Shown: positions 47,706 to 57,785, numbered from the stretch's first letter. The stretch is DNA of 64,000 nucleotides from Vibrio tubiashii (GCA_000775715.1 JRWQ01000001.1:124001-188000); one strand, 5' to 3'. Notes: generated by a model not told the origin, from the sequence alone. Numbers and translations are program-made.

Positions 47706-48681
47706 GTTGACACTAGTAGAAGCGGTAAACCTCGCCCTACACCATGAGATGAACAAAGATCAAAGCGTGGTTGTTTTAGGTGAGGATGTCGGTGACAACG
47801 GCGGCGTGTTTCGCGCAACCGTCGGACTCAAAGAGAAGTTTGGTCTAAAACGGGTGATAGATTCTCCCCTAGCAGAAGCATTGATTGGTGGTGTCGCAGT
47901 TGGGATGGCAAGCCAAGGTCTAAGGCCTGTAGCAGAGTTTCAGTTCCAAGGGTTTGTATTCCCTGCATTGGAGCACCTGATGTGCCACGCGGCGAGAATG
48001 CGCAATCGGACTCGAGGACGACTAACTTGCCCTGCTGTTTTCAGAGCGCCTTTTGGTGGCGGTATCCACGCCCCCGAACATCACTCTGAGAGTATCGAGG
48101 CTCTGTTCGCCCATACCGCTGGCTTTAAAGTTGTCATTCCATCTTCGCCACAACGCGCCTATGGGTTATTGCTCGCATCCATTCGTAGCAACGACCCGGT
48201 GATGTTCTTCGAACCCAAACGCATCTATCGCACTGTGAAATCCGAAGTCGTCGATAGCGGCGAAGCACTTCCCCTTGATACCTGCTTTACCTTAAGAAAA
48301 GGACGCGATATCACCTTGGTTACATGGGGTGCCTGTGTTGTTGAATCGCTGCAAGCAGCTCAAACCCTTTCCTCACAAGGCATCGAGGCCGAAGTGATTG
48401 ATCTTGCTTCAATTAAGCCTATCGATATGGATACCATACTCAAATCACTAGAAAAAACGGGCCGACTCTTGGTCGTACACGAGGCAAGTAAAACCTGTGG
48501 TGTTGGTGCAGAGATATTGGCACGAACCGCTGAACATGCAATGTGTTTGCTCAAAGCACCGCCACGAAGGTTGACCGGATTCGACGTCATTATGCCTTAT
48601 TACCGCAATGAAGATTACTTCATGATCCAGGAGCAAGATATTGTGCTGGCTGCACGTGAGCTGGTGGAGGGTTGGAAATGA
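47698..48681 (+). CDS. 2-oxo acid dehydrogenase E1 component, beta subunit
   Basis: 327 residues, the usual length for this subunit (about 325). It begins MAELTLVEAVNLALHHEM and has GEDVGDNGGVFRATVGL near residue 25, the Glu of which activates the thiamine cofactor, and the PFGGGIHAPEHHSES loop near residue 118, typical of branched-chain and pyruvate enzymes. GGAGG precedes the ATG, which lies eight bases inside the E1 alpha gene, so the two subunits are translationally coupled. It overlaps the E2 gene by four bases. Confidence 0.92.
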   Translation: MAELTLVEAVNLALHHEMNKDQSVVVLGEDVGDNGGVFRATVGLKEKFGLKRVIDSPLAEALIGGVAVGMASQGLRPVAEFQFQGFVFPALEHLMCHAARMRNRTRGRLTCPAVFRAPFGGGIHAPEHHSESIEALFAHTAGFKVVIPSSPQRAYGLLLASIRSNDPVMFFEPKRIYRTVKSEVVDSGEALPLDTCFTLRKGRDITLVTWGACVVESLQAAQTLSSQGIEAEVIDLASIKPIDMDTILKSLEKTGRLLVVHEASKTCGVGAEILARTAEHAMCLLKAPPRRLTGFDVIMPYYRNEDYFMIQEQDIVLAARELVEGWK

Positions 48682-49823
48682 AAAGCTTCTTATTACCTGA
48701 CCTCGGAGAAGGTCTAGCCGAGTCTGAAATCGTTGAATGGCACATTAACGTTGGCGATTCCGTCGAACTCGACCAAGTTGTATTAACCGTCGAAACCGCC
48801 AAAGCGGTTGTTGAAGTACCGGCTCCTTACTCGGGTCTGGTTGTCAGTCGCCATGGCGAAGCAGGCGATGTGATTAACATAGGCGCACTGCTCCTTGAGA
48901 TAGAAGAGCAACCTGAGCTAGTAAGCTCGAATGCCACTCAAACCACACAACATGATGCTGCGACCGTTGTCGGCAATGTTTCCCAAATCTCTCATCAGGT
49001 CGATGTTGATGATTTCTGGATAGGCAGTACCCATGCCCCTTCCACAGAACAGTTGGTCACGGCGTTACCTTCTGCACGACTGCTTGCGAAAAAGCTTGGC
49101 GTAGAGCTGAATAAAGTCAAAGGAAGTGGCCCCGGCGGCATGATCACCGACAACGACATCTACAATGAAGCCCGCGAACAAAGCCCTGGCACAGAGGTAC
49201 TGAAAGGTGCTCGAAGAACCATGGTTTCGACCATGTCTGAATCTCATCATCATGTCGCAGCGGTGACCATTACCGAAGAGGCTAACTTAGGGGGGTGGAG
49301 TTCAAACGAAGACATCTCTAGCCGTCTTATCAAAGCCGTAGTCTACGCCTGCAAACAAGAGCCAGCCCTTAACGCTTGGTTTGACGCCGAGACCATGACT
49401 CGCTGCGTGCATAGCAACGTAAATATCGGCATCGCCGTAGACAGCAGCCACGGGCTTTACGTGCCCGTACTTAAGCATGCCGATAAGTTTAACAAAGAGC
49501 AGATTCGCAGTTGGCTCGATGAGACTGTCAAAGGAATTCGAGCGCGTAAAATTGGTAGAGAAAGCCTGCAGAACGCGACCATAACCCTGTCTAACTTTGG
49601 TGCAATTGCTGGGATTTTCGCCACTCCTGTCGTCTCTCCCCCGCAAGTCGCCATTGTTGGCGCAGGCCGCATCATCGAGCGTTTAATCTTGAAAGATGAT
49701 CAACCTGTTTCGGTCAAGGTCATGCCGCTGTCGATTACTTTCGACCACAGGGCCTGTACTGGTGGCGAAGCCGCTCGGTTTACCAAGAAGCTCGTCGAGC
49801 ATTTGCAAAAACCAACCGACTAA
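48678..49823 (+). CDS. Dihydrolipoyl acyltransferase (E2) of the same complex
   Basis: 381 residues: a single lipoyl domain (residues 3-75, lipoylated Lys in VETAKAVVEV near residue 42), a peripheral-subunit-binding domain (about 130-165, PSARLLAKKLGVELNKVKGSG, then MITDNDI), and the catalytic domain. In the usual active motif HRxxDG the Asp is replaced: here it reads DHRACTGGEAARF. The His is kept. ATG 48678 overlaps the E1 beta stop (ATGA). No E3 gene follows, so the complex must use an E3 encoded elsewhere. Confidence 0.9.
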   Translation: MKSFLLPDLGEGLAESEIVEWHINVGDSVELDQVVLTVETAKAVVEVPAPYSGLVVSRHGEAGDVINIGALLLEIEEQPELVSSNATQTTQHDAATVVGNVSQISHQVDVDDFWIGSTHAPSTEQLVTALPSARLLAKKLGVELNKVKGSGPGGMITDNDIYNEAREQSPGTEVLKGARRTMVSTMSESHHHVAAVTITEEANLGGWSSNEDISSRLIKAVVYACKQEPALNAWFDAETMTRCVHSNVNIGIAVDSSHGLYVPVLKHADKFNKEQIRSWLDETVKGIRARKIGRESLQNATITLSNFGAIAGIFATPVVSPPQVAIVGAGRIIERLILKDDQPVSVKVMPLSITFDHRACTGGEAARFTKKLVEHLQKPTD

Positions 49824-49837
49824 CCATTAGCAATAAA

Positions 49838-49863
49838 AAGGGAGCACCAAATCGTGCTCCCTT
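49838..49863. terminator. Bidirectional terminator between the dehydrogenase operon and etfA
   Basis: Perfect 10-bp stem (AAGGGAGCAC and complement, loop 6) with T-rich bases on both sides, between two convergent operons. Confidence 0.9.
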
Positions 49864-49885
49864 AAGTTTTACACCGACTCGGCAA

Positions 49886-50842
49886 CTAAACCGAGTCAAT
49901 CAACTCAGGCAAGATCTCGAATAAATCTCCGACGAGCCCATAATCAGCGATTTCAAATATTGGCGCGTCTGGGTCGCTATTTATTGCAACAATCACTTTT
50001 GAATCTTTAATCCCAGCAATGTGTTGAATCGCCCCCGATATACCTACTGCAATATACAGCTTAGGCGCGACGATTTTACCAGTTTGCCCCACCTGTAAAT
50101 CATTAGTGACAAAGCCAGCATCCACCGCTGCTCTTGATGCGCCAATCGCTCCGCCGAGCTTATCGGCTAGGTGTTCAATCATGGCAAAGTTCTCTTTACT
50201 GCCTACTCCACGGCCACCTGATATCACCACCTCAGCGTTGGTTAGCTCTGGCCTATCACATTGCTCTTTTTCTCTGCTGACTAACTGAGTGTTGTGGCTC
50301 TGAATCACAGTATCTAGCGTTATGACGTCTGACTCACCACGGCCACCAGTTTGCATTTTCTCGAATGCTGTAGACCGTATCGTCATCAATTTAATCGGAT
50401 CTTTAGTGCAAACCTTGGCAAGCGCATTGCCTGCATATATTGGCCTCAGCACTGTATCAGCGCTTTCAATCTCAATAACCTCCGACAGCAGATCCACATC
50501 TAACAGTGCCGCAGCCCTTGGTAGCAAATCCTTACCGAATGTCGTTGCTGGAGCCAGTACATGGCTATAGTCACTGGCAACCTGCTTGAGTAACTCAGCA
50601 CAATTCTCTGCTAACCCATCTTTATATGCGATATGGTCCGCAACCAGAATACGATTGAATGCCGAGTATTGCTTTAATTGTTCAACTAAATCACCAAGTT
50701 CACCGCCCATCACTAAAGCATCAACGTCTCCCCCACCCGTGACATCGAGCAAAGACTTTGCTGCCGACATAGTTGAGCGAGTATCCGCCGCTATCGCAGT
50801 GCCATCATGCTGGACTAGAACTAAGACTTTAACATCACTCAT
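49886..50842 (-). CDS. etfA: Electron transfer flavoprotein, alpha subunit
   Basis: 318 residues, typical for EtfA (about 310-315). The C-terminal FAD domain is clear: [11 protein letters not shown] near residue 205, [11 protein letters not shown] near 235, [28 protein letters not shown] with the conserved QTGK and GISGA, then [10 protein letters not shown] and YGLVGD. With EtfB it takes electrons from acyl-CoA dehydrogenases. It follows etfB by 11 bases and has AAGGAGA before the ATG. Confidence 0.95.
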   Translation of the reverse strand: MSDVKVLVLVQHDGTAIAADTRSTMSAAKSLLDVTGGGDVDALVMGGELGDLVEQLKQYSAFNRILVADHIAYKDGLAENCAELLKQVASDYSHVLAPATTFGKDLLPRAAALLDVDLLSEVIEIESADTVLRPIYAGNALAKVCTKDPIKLMTIRSTAFEKMQTGGRGESDVITLDTVIQSHNTQLVSREKEQCDRPELTNAEVVISGGRGVGSKENFAMIEHLADKLGGAIGASRAAVDAGFVTNDLQVGQTGKIVAPKLYIAVGISGAIQHIAGIKDSKVIVAINSDPDAPIFEIADYGLVGDLFEILPELIDSV

Positions 50843-50853
50843 AACTCATCTCC

Positions 50854-51606
50854 TTAGTCGATGACCTTAGCTTCATTTCTTAGCTTGTCGACTAACTCAG
50901 CCACGCTGCCAACCATTACACCCGCCTCGCGCTTCGTAGGTGCGACAACGCTTAGAGTCTGCTGCGAAGACGATATTTCAACAGGCAGTGATGACACATC
51001 AATGACTTCTAAAGGTTTTTTCTTCGCTTTCATGATGTTAGGTAGTGAGGCATAGCGAGGCTGATTTAATCTAAGATCAGTGCTGACCACCGCAGGCAGA
51101 GTCAGTTGAAGGGTTTCTAATCCACCATCCACTTCACGAGTTACGGCAGCAGAATCACCTTCCACCTTTAGTTTGGAAGCGAACGTTGCCTGTGGCCAAG
51201 TTAGCAGTCCAGCGAGCATCTGAGCGACTTGATTGTTGTCGCTATCGATAGATTGTTTGCCAAGTAGGATAAGTTGCGCCTCTTCACGTTCAGCAACCAC
51301 TTTAAGCAGTTTTGCGATAGCCAAAGGTTGGCAAAACTGCTCTGTATCGAGATGAATCGCTCTGTCAGCACCGAGAGCAAGGGCACTTCTTAGCTGTTCT
51401 TGGCAATTCGCAGTACCAATAGAAACAACAATCACCTCACTGGCCACTCCACACTCTTTGAGTCGAATCGCTTCCTCAACGGCAATCTCACAAAATGGGT
51501 TGATCGTCATTTTGACGTTCGCAGTCTCAACCCCTGAATTGTCTGCCTTTACTCGAACTTTGGTGTATGGGTCTATAACACGTTTAATGGCTACCAGTAC
51601 TTTCAT
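50854..51606 (-). CDS. etfB: Electron transfer flavoprotein, beta subunit
   Basis: 250 residues, the family length. The start [19 protein letters not shown] is the hallmark of EtfB, so ATG 51606 is chosen although the frame stays open upstream to 51825. [16 protein letters not shown] near residue 35 is the family signature, and [21 protein letters not shown] near residue 120 is the AMP-binding segment. It is the first gene of etfBA and is divergent from the ETF-quinone oxidoreductase gene. Confidence 0.95.
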   Translation of the reverse strand: MKVLVAIKRVIDPYTKVRVKADNSGVETANVKMTINPFCEIAVEEAIRLKECGVASEVIVVSIGTANCQEQLRSALALGADRAIHLDTEQFCQPLAIAKLLKVVAEREEAQLILLGKQSIDSDNNQVAQMLAGLLTWPQATFASKLKVEGDSAAVTREVDGGLETLQLTLPAVVSTDLRLNQPRYASLPNIMKAKKKPLEVIDVSSLPVEISSSQQTLSVVAPTKREAGVMVGSVAELVDKLRNEAKVID

Positions 51607-51649
51607 TACTCGCTCCAATAACTGGGTGTGTAGTTTGAGCTTAGTAAAG

Positions 51650-51665
51650 TTTACGTTTACGTCAA
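51650..51665. promoter_or_regulatory. Palindrome between etfBA and the ETF-QO gene, LiuR-like
   Basis: TTTACGT-TT-ACGTCAA, an inverted repeat of ACGT halves in the 110-base divergent space. It resembles the operators proposed for the MerR-family regulator LiuR, which controls branched-chain amino acid breakdown and ETF genes in other gammaproteobacteria. The match is from memory of the motif type. Confidence 0.45.
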
Positions 51666-51716
51666 CTGTAACTATATTTAGTAACAGGCTGCACGGAAAA
51701 CTAAAGGTCGAGCAAG

Positions 51717-53375
51717 ATGGAAAGAGAAAGCATGGACTTTGATGTTGTGATTGTAGGCGCAGGTCCTGCAGGGCTTTGTGCGGCATGTCGACTGGCTCAG
51801 CTGTCTCAGCAATCTGAACAACCACTATCTATCTGCGTGATCGAAAAAGGTGCTGAAGTTGGCGCGCATATTCTCTCTGGAGCGGTGTTTGAAACCAAAG
51901 CGCTCAATGAACTATTTCCAAACTGGCAACAGCTTAGCGCCCCAGTTAGCACATCGGTGAGCCATGATCGGTTGCTCTATCTCACCTCCGCAAAGAACCA
52001 TGTTCAGATCCCGGCGTTTGTTACCCCTGATTCAATGAAAAACGATCAAAAAAATTATGTCATTAGCCTAAGCAAACTATGCCGCTGGTTAGCACAGCAA
52101 GCAGAAGAACTTGGCGTAGAAATCTTCCCCGGATTCCCTGCTAAGAGTATCTGCTTCAACGACAGCGGAGAGGTCACGGGAGTGATAACCGCAGATATGG
52201 GAATCGACAAAAACGGCGAGCAAAAGTCGACCTTTCAGGCGGGTATTCAACTCAACGCCAAACAGACCATCTTTGCCGAAGGCGCCCGTGGCCACTTAGG
52301 AAAACAGCTGATCAGACACTTTAAACTCAACAAAGACCGCCAGACACAACACTACGCATTGGGCATTAAAGAAGTCTGGAAGTTGCCCGATGAGGACTCA
52401 AGATATCGACCGGGGTTAGTGGTGCATTCCACAGGCTGGCCTCTGACGGAATCAGGCGCGACTGGCGGAGGATTTTTATACCACTTAGAAGAAAATCTTA
52501 TTGCGGTTGGCCTGATTACTGACCTCAACTACAGCAACCCTTATCTCAGTCCGTTTGATGAGTTTCAGCGGCTTAAACACCACCCTAGCTTTGCACAATT
52601 CCTCGAAGGGGCAGAACGGATTGCCTACGGCGCACGAGCGATCGCGAAAGGCGGTCTGTTGTCGCTTCCCAAGCAACAATTTAGTGGTGGACTATTAATT
52701 GGCTGTGATGCCGGCACACTTAACTCCGCAAAAATTAAGGGTTGCCATACTGCGATGAAATCCGGATTGATAGCCGCTGAAGCCGTGTTTGAGGCCATCT
52801 ATACGCAAAGCCGAGAAGCAGACTATGAGTCACTCTTCCGTCATTCTTGGCTGTACGAAGAACTCAATCAACATCGCAACTTTAACGGTGCGATTCATAG
52901 ATATGGTTTGCTAGCAGGCGGAGCACTGAGCCTATTTGAACAAAACATTTGGCATAAACTAACGGGCGGAACGTCAAGCTGGGATATCACAGACCCACAA
53001 GCTGACTATGTAACCTTGTATGAACGTTCTCGTTGCAAGCCCATAGTCTACCTAAAACCCGATGGAAAACTCAGCTTCGACAAAGCCTCTTCGGTGTACC
53101 TCTCTTCAACCTTTCATGAAGAAGATCAGCCTTGCCATCTCATCCTAGCTGACCAGCGAATCCCCATCACTCAGCATTTAACCTTGTTTGATGAGCCAAG
53201 CCAACGTTACTGCCCAGCTGGAGTTTACGAAATGGTTGAAGTTGACGGTCAAACCAAGCTACAAATCAATGCAGCTAACTGCGTGCACTGTAAAACATGT
53301 GACATCAAAGACCCGTCGCAAAACATCACTTGGGTTCCGCCAGAAAGCGGGGGCCCAAACTATACCGCGATGTAG
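51717..53375 (+). CDS. Electron transfer flavoprotein-ubiquinone oxidoreductase
   Basis: 552 residues, the usual length. It starts [20 protein letters not shown], closely like the Pseudomonas enzyme, with the FAD GxGxxG site at about residues 13-18. A membrane-contacting ubiquinone region and the second FAD segment ([23 protein letters not shown]) follow. The 4Fe-4S Cys residues are at the C-terminus (RYCPAGVYE, then [13 protein letters not shown]), with the closing [11 protein letters not shown]. It passes electrons from reduced ETF to the quinone pool. Its stop codon directly abuts the stop of the convergent gene, with no room for a terminator between. Confidence 0.94.
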   Translation: MERESMDFDVVIVGAGPAGLCAACRLAQLSQQSEQPLSICVIEKGAEVGAHILSGAVFETKALNELFPNWQQLSAPVSTSVSHDRLLYLTSAKNHVQIPAFVTPDSMKNDQKNYVISLSKLCRWLAQQAEELGVEIFPGFPAKSICFNDSGEVTGVITADMGIDKNGEQKSTFQAGIQLNAKQTIFAEGARGHLGKQLIRHFKLNKDRQTQHYALGIKEVWKLPDEDSRYRPGLVVHSTGWPLTESGATGGGFLYHLEENLIAVGLITDLNYSNPYLSPFDEFQRLKHHPSFAQFLEGAERIAYGARAIAKGGLLSLPKQQFSGGLLIGCDAGTLNSAKIKGCHTAMKSGLIAAEAVFEAIYTQSREADYESLFRHSWLYEELNQHRNFNGAIHRYGLLAGGALSLFEQNIWHKLTGGTSSWDITDPQADYVTLYERSRCKPIVYLKPDGKLSFDKASSVYLSSTFHEEDQPCHLILADQRIPITQHLTLFDEPSQRYCPAGVYEMVEVDGQTKLQINAANCVHCKTCDIKDPSQNITWVPPESGGPNYTAM

Positions 53376-55937
53376 TTACAGCCTAAAGTCTTGCTGCACC
53401 TTATCATGAAACATGGAAACTCGCTGCAGCACATTCTTGAAATTCTGCTGCTCAAGAATCGTTAGCTCAGAGACAGTTAACATGTCGTTGATTAGTCTTA
53501 AATCGCTGTACTCGATGATCTGATTCATAAAACGCAGTTGCCAGATATGATCGAAGATATACACCATCTCGCGATAAGTTTTAGTATCAATTTCTTGAGC
53601 AGCCAAAATGGCCTTTAGTCTCTGAATAGAATTGCTCTCGCGGATGTCGAGTTTCAGTGCATACAGTCGACAAAAGATCTCCATTGGCCGCAAACAATCC
53701 TTAAGGTTAATCACTTCACGCCCTTCGTGCTGCTCAGTCACTAGCTCACCTGCACTATCCAGTGGAACTGTGTGTGCCAAACAGTTTTGTGCGTAGGTAA
53801 CCAGAAAATCGGGCTGCTTCTCTAACAAACTTTGAATATGGGCTTGAATGCCATCCGCAAGTCTTACGTCACCAAATGTTGAGCGAATATCGAAGAATAC
53901 ATTGAGCTCTAAAATCGTATCTGGTGAAGCGTCTTCCACCCAACGTGTGAAGTTAGCCTGCCACTCTTTCTCACTTAAGCACCATTGATGGTTTGATGCC
54001 ATGATCAGACCTTCACAATAGCGATATCCCGCCTGATTCAGCATCGCACACACCTTCTCGGCCAAATGAAGGAAGTAACGTCGGGTGGCTTTAAGGTCTT
54101 GGTCATCGGGTGTTTCAAACACAATCGCATTGTCTTGATCGGAGAACAGCGTCATGTCGTGGCGAGCGTTGCTGCCAAACGATAAGAAAGAGAATGGTAC
54201 CGGTGGTTCACCAATCTCTTCTATGGTTAACTCGATAAAGCGGCAGATGGCAGCGTCATAAGTGCTACCGATCAGTTGACGCAAATGGTCAGGACGCGAG
54301 CCTGATGCGATCATTTCACGGATCAGGTCCGTTAGTCGGTTGAGCGACTCAATGACATGGCTATGGCTATCTCCGGTTTCAATGTCTGAGACAATACTGG
54401 CGCCAGTTTTGTGATAGTTACCACTAGGACTCGTAGAACTAAAACTGCCGCCATACACTTTGCGTACAATAGGGCGAAAAGAAATGACATGGCCGAGTTT
54501 TTCCGACAGGAAGATCCGCGAAGTACTGAGGATAATGTCTATTTCACGGCCACTTTTCGTGACAATTTGCGCCTCAAATTCTGCAGGCTCCGCCTCATGC
54601 TGAAAGAGCTGTAGCAGGTGCTCCAATACTTGGCTGTTTTGAGCGGCACTAGAAAATAGGTCTTGCCAAATCGTCTTCGACTTGAGCTCTGTATCCGTGT
54701 AACCAAGGAGTTGATGAAGACGAGTATTCGAGAAAACAATCTTACCATCGGCTTCTAGAATGTAGCCTTCATTTGACGACTCGACCAAGGCTTTGTAACG
54801 GTTTTTTGCCTCATGCAATGCCATTTCCGCGCGCAGTTTACGACGTTCAATTCCTTTCGATTGCGCCATGACATAAAACAGAATCAGCGCTAAGCCTACT
54901 GTAATTGCCACAAACACTCGATAAAGCGTGCTTTCTAAGCGATCGATCTCTTGTTGTACATCTTCAAGATAAACCCCAGTGCCGACAATCCACTGCCACT
55001 CCTCTACTCCTTCGACATAAGTCATTTTAGGCGCAGTAATTGTCTCGTCATCTTTCCATTGCCAAAGATACTCTAAGTAGCCTTCATGTGATCGTTTGAC
55101 TAATTTAACAATCTCAACAAAGATCGGATAATCATCACTGTTCTCGTTTTCAAAACGGTGGGTAAGATCCTGGTTGGTCAGGTCGCCTCGATATGGGTGC
55201 ATGATCATGCGTGGGTGCATATCAGTAATAAAAAAGTAGTCCTTATTCTGTGGACCATAACGCATGGTTTTAATTTTCTCGGCCGCCTGTTCTTGCGCCT
55301 CTTGCATACTGAGCGCGCCGCTTTGCTCAAGCTGAATATAACTATCAACCACACTTACCGCCGAAGAAGTTAGTTCTTTGAGCATCAGTTGTTTTTGGTC
55401 GACCATCGACTTTTCAACTAAGGGCAAAATTAGATAAAAGATAGCCGTCACGAACAACACAATCGCACTCACCGTGGGTAAAACTATCCGCAACCCAAAT
55501 CGGTTGAAGGGAGATTGTTGGTCACTATGCACGGCGTTTAAGCCGCTGAAATAATCCGCAAGTTCGCTTTCATCCAAGACCTCACCTAACTCGGCCTCGT
55601 GACAAGTATCGTGGTACTTGGCAGTAAAAGAACCATTTTCAAAATCGGTGCGAGTAGGCAGATAACCGTGGTAATCGTCACGGATATGGGTTTCAAATAC
55701 ATTCCTAATTTCACTGCTTGTGTAACAATCACCAAACTCTTTGATCGCTTCCGCCAACGCCTCTTTGCAGTGACGAAACCTTCGGTGAGAGTAGGGATCA
55801 TACTCAACCTCTCTCGCCATGGTGCCATTATGCTCTTCACCATTGTAATCAAAAAAACCATCAATCCATCGATGAATATCTTCTCCTCGAATTCCGTAGA
55901 GTTGCTCTGTGCGATCGGCATGTTCAGAAATTTTCAT
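53376..55937 (-). CDS. Membrane sensor with Cache, PAS and DUF294 nucleotidyltransferase-like domains
   Basis: 853 residues in an unusual order. An N-terminal soluble part of about 145 residues, not recognised (HNGTMAREVEYDPYSHRRF); TM1 (150-173); a single Cache domain (about 178-330, with NKDYFFITDMHPRMIMHPY and GTGVYLEDV); TM2 (338-358); a PAS domain (380-490); and a C-terminal DUF294/GlnD-like half with SFGSNARHDMTLFSDQDNA (587-604), holding the GS motif and the Asp-x-Asp of nucleotidyltransferases, then the helical DUF294 end (INLKDCLRPMEIFCRLYALKLDIR). It may modify a partner with a nucleotide in response to an external ligand. The partner is unknown. Confidence 0.85.
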   Translation of the reverse strand: MKISEHADRTEQLYGIRGEDIHRWIDGFFDYNGEEHNGTMAREVEYDPYSHRRFRHCKEALAEAIKEFGDCYTSSEIRNVFETHIRDDYHGYLPTRTDFENGSFTAKYHDTCHEAELGEVLDESELADYFSGLNAVHSDQQSPFNRFGLRIVLPTVSAIVLFVTAIFYLILPLVEKSMVDQKQLMLKELTSSAVSVVDSYIQLEQSGALSMQEAQEQAAEKIKTMRYGPQNKDYFFITDMHPRMIMHPYRGDLTNQDLTHRFENENSDDYPIFVEIVKLVKRSHEGYLEYLWQWKDDETITAPKMTYVEGVEEWQWIVGTGVYLEDVQQEIDRLESTLYRVFVAITVGLALILFYVMAQSKGIERRKLRAEMALHEAKNRYKALVESSNEGYILEADGKIVFSNTRLHQLLGYTDTELKSKTIWQDLFSSAAQNSQVLEHLLQLFQHEAEPAEFEAQIVTKSGREIDIILSTSRIFLSEKLGHVISFRPIVRKVYGGSFSSTSPSGNYHKTGASIVSDIETGDSHSHVIESLNRLTDLIREMIASGSRPDHLRQLIGSTYDAAICRFIELTIEEIGEPPVPFSFLSFGSNARHDMTLFSDQDNAIVFETPDDQDLKATRRYFLHLAEKVCAMLNQAGYRYCEGLIMASNHQWCLSEKEWQANFTRWVEDASPDTILELNVFFDIRSTFGDVRLADGIQAHIQSLLEKQPDFLVTYAQNCLAHTVPLDSAGELVTEQHEGREVINLKDCLRPMEIFCRLYALKLDIRESNSIQRLKAILAAQEIDTKTYREMVYIFDHIWQLRFMNQIIEYSDLRLINDMLTVSELTILEQQNFKNVLQRVSMFHDKVQQDFRL

Positions 55938-56190
55938 CGATTTTTAGTCATTCCCTTGCATATTGATAAAACAATCAAAAGTGTGCAGTGCGTAGCATTT
56001 TTATTACAACACAATCACTCAGGCTATCGCTTCAACGCGTTAGTTAACCGAAATCAATAATCGCACTAATCCCGTTTTCTAGTATGAGCCCATTGTATTG
56101 ACGTGATTTTTGACAAGATGCCCAAGAGTTGTCTTGTCGTCATCAACGAAGTGAATCCGTGTTTGCCCCGCCTTTTCAATAACATAAGGT

Positions 56191-56245
56191 ACTTGGTAGC
56201 GTCTGGGATGTCGTCTCGTACTGATCGAAGGTCAGTATACCAAGT
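56191..56245 (+). promoter_or_regulatory. Nested inverted repeats in the leader of the DUF3360 gene
   Basis: Outer pair ACTTGGTA / TACCAAGT (56191-56198 and 56238-56245) encloses an inner pair TACTGA / TCAGTA (56219-56224 and 56232-56237). The whole lies 57 bases before the ATG at 56303, followed by an unpaired region with the ribosome site. It could be a structured leader or a protein-binding site. The remaining spacer 55938-56190 shows no gene. Confidence 0.4.
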
Positions 56246-56302
56246 GTAAGTGGAGCACTCATTGACATGGTTCAACTTCGACTCACACCAAAGGAAGACA
56301 AA

Positions 56303-57760
56303 ATGTCTAACAAAAGTAAAACCTTTTACAGAGATATGCGTAAAAAAGCGCATGAATTTGAGAGCCGAGAAGAGTTTCTCAACCACGATCTAAAAATTAT
56401 GAATTTTCGACGTTGGGGTATTCACTTACCTTCGCGCGATTACAGTGTCGAACTTGAAGACCTCGTACCTGCACTAGCGGCAACCATTGGTAAAGTGGTC
56501 ATGGTGACCGCGATGGTAGCCGTATTTGCAGCGCAATTTGGCTTATCACCGGAGTTCGTCGCAGAAAACGTTCGTTACGAACTACTGATCGCTGGCGCTC
56601 TATTTGTCATCCTGTTCTCCGCTATTTTAAACCCGAACTCGAATTTGGCGGGTACTCATGGCCCTATGATTCCATTGATACCCTTGATTGCGGCTGCGGG
56701 TGGACACCCACTCGCTCTGGGTATCATGGTATGTATGTTTGGTTTTATTCTCGCTTATACCAAGGGCGGTTCAAAACTAATGACGCTTACTGGCGTTGGT
56801 GTAAGGGGCGGCTTGCTGATCTATTTAGGTGCGGTCGGTCTGATTGGTCAAATAAATAAAACCGAAGCGTGGGCTGCGAGCACTGATCAAGGCTACATTT
56901 CGTTTGCGGTTATCGGTGTCACTCTAGCGGTTTACGCCTATCTAGCTAAGATCAACAAGCGCTGGTTGGCAATCCCACTCTGCTCTCTTATCGCGGGTAT
57001 CGTTGCTTATGTACTAGGGGCAGATTTTGCTTTTACTACCGAGCCGGGTTTACCACACTTCAGCCCGTTCTACTGGTGGGGTGAAGACACTGGTTGGCAA
57101 CTTGGTTGGCCAAATCTCGAGCACTTTATTGCGGTAACGCCATTTGCGCTACTGGCTGTTGCAATGTGGTCTCCAGACTACTTAGGTCACCGCGTTTTCC
57201 AAGAACTTAATTACCCGAAAGAAGCGAAAGGCGTTCTAATGGACGTCGATGACACCATGATGGTTGCTTCAATTCGTCAAGGTATCGGTTCTTTCCTCGG
57301 TGGTGGTAACCTAGCATCCTCTTGGGGTACTTACATGATCCCAGCGGCGATTGCGAAACGTCCAATCCCTGGAGGTGCCTTACTGACTGGCGTTATGTGT
57401 ATTGCTGCGGCGGTAATCGGCTACCCGATGGACTTAGCGATGTGGGAACCTGTTCTACGCGTAGCACTAATTGTTGGTGTGTTCCTACCACTGCTAGAAG
57501 CCGGTATGCAGATGATCCACAAGCATAAAGATTCACTAAGCGCAGGTATCTGTATTTTCGCTTGTGCATTCGTAAACCCTGTATTTGGCTGGGCAACGAC
57601 AATGCTGCTCGATAACATGGGCTTGATTGGTGACCATGAACGAGCAAAAGAGCTTTCTGCAAAAGACAAGTACTTGATTCCAGGCCTAGCATTCGTAATC
57701 TGTGTCGGTTCACTTGCGCTTGTTGGTCAATTACCGGGCATTCCAGCGCTCATTGGCTAA
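56303..57760 (+). CDS. DUF3360 family membrane transporter
   Basis: 485 residues, a multi-span membrane protein of the DUF3360 family common in Vibrio. A soluble N-terminal part of about 50 residues is followed by some eleven hydrophobic segments. The segment SAILNPNSNLAGTHGPMIPLIPLIAAAGGHPLALG (near residue 115, quoted by its ends only as NPNSNLAGTHGPM and PLIPLIAAAGGHP) resembles the substrate-site helix of SulP/NCS2-type transporters, so it is probably an anion or nucleobase carrier. The substrate is unknown. AAGGAAG before ATG 56303 sets the start. It is followed by a strong terminator. Confidence 0.82.
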   Translation: MSNKSKTFYRDMRKKAHEFESREEFLNHDLKIMNFRRWGIHLPSRDYSVELEDLVPALAATIGKVVMVTAMVAVFAAQFGLSPEFVAENVRYELLIAGALFVILFSAILNPNSNLAGTHGPMIPLIPLIAAAGGHPLALGIMVCMFGFILAYTKGGSKLMTLTGVGVRGGLLIYLGAVGLIGQINKTEAWAASTDQGYISFAVIGVTLAVYAYLAKINKRWLAIPLCSLIAGIVAYVLGADFAFTTEPGLPHFSPFYWWGEDTGWQLGWPNLEHFIAVTPFALLAVAMWSPDYLGHRVFQELNYPKEAKGVLMDVDDTMMVASIRQGIGSFLGGGNLASSWGTYMIPAAIAKRPIPGGALLTGVMCIAAAVIGYPMDLAMWEPVLRVALIVGVFLPLLEAGMQMIHKHKDSLSAGICIFACAFVNPVFGWATTMLLDNMGLIGDHERAKELSAKDKYLIPGLAFVICVGSLALVGQLPGIPALIG

Positions 57761-57785
57761 GTAAAAAATCTCTCAAAATCTATCA

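Noticed and set aside
51607..51825. A 73-residue N-terminal extension of EtfB
   Set aside because: The frame is open only because it overlaps the divergent ETF-QO gene and the palindrome; EtfB proteins start at MKVLVAIKR.
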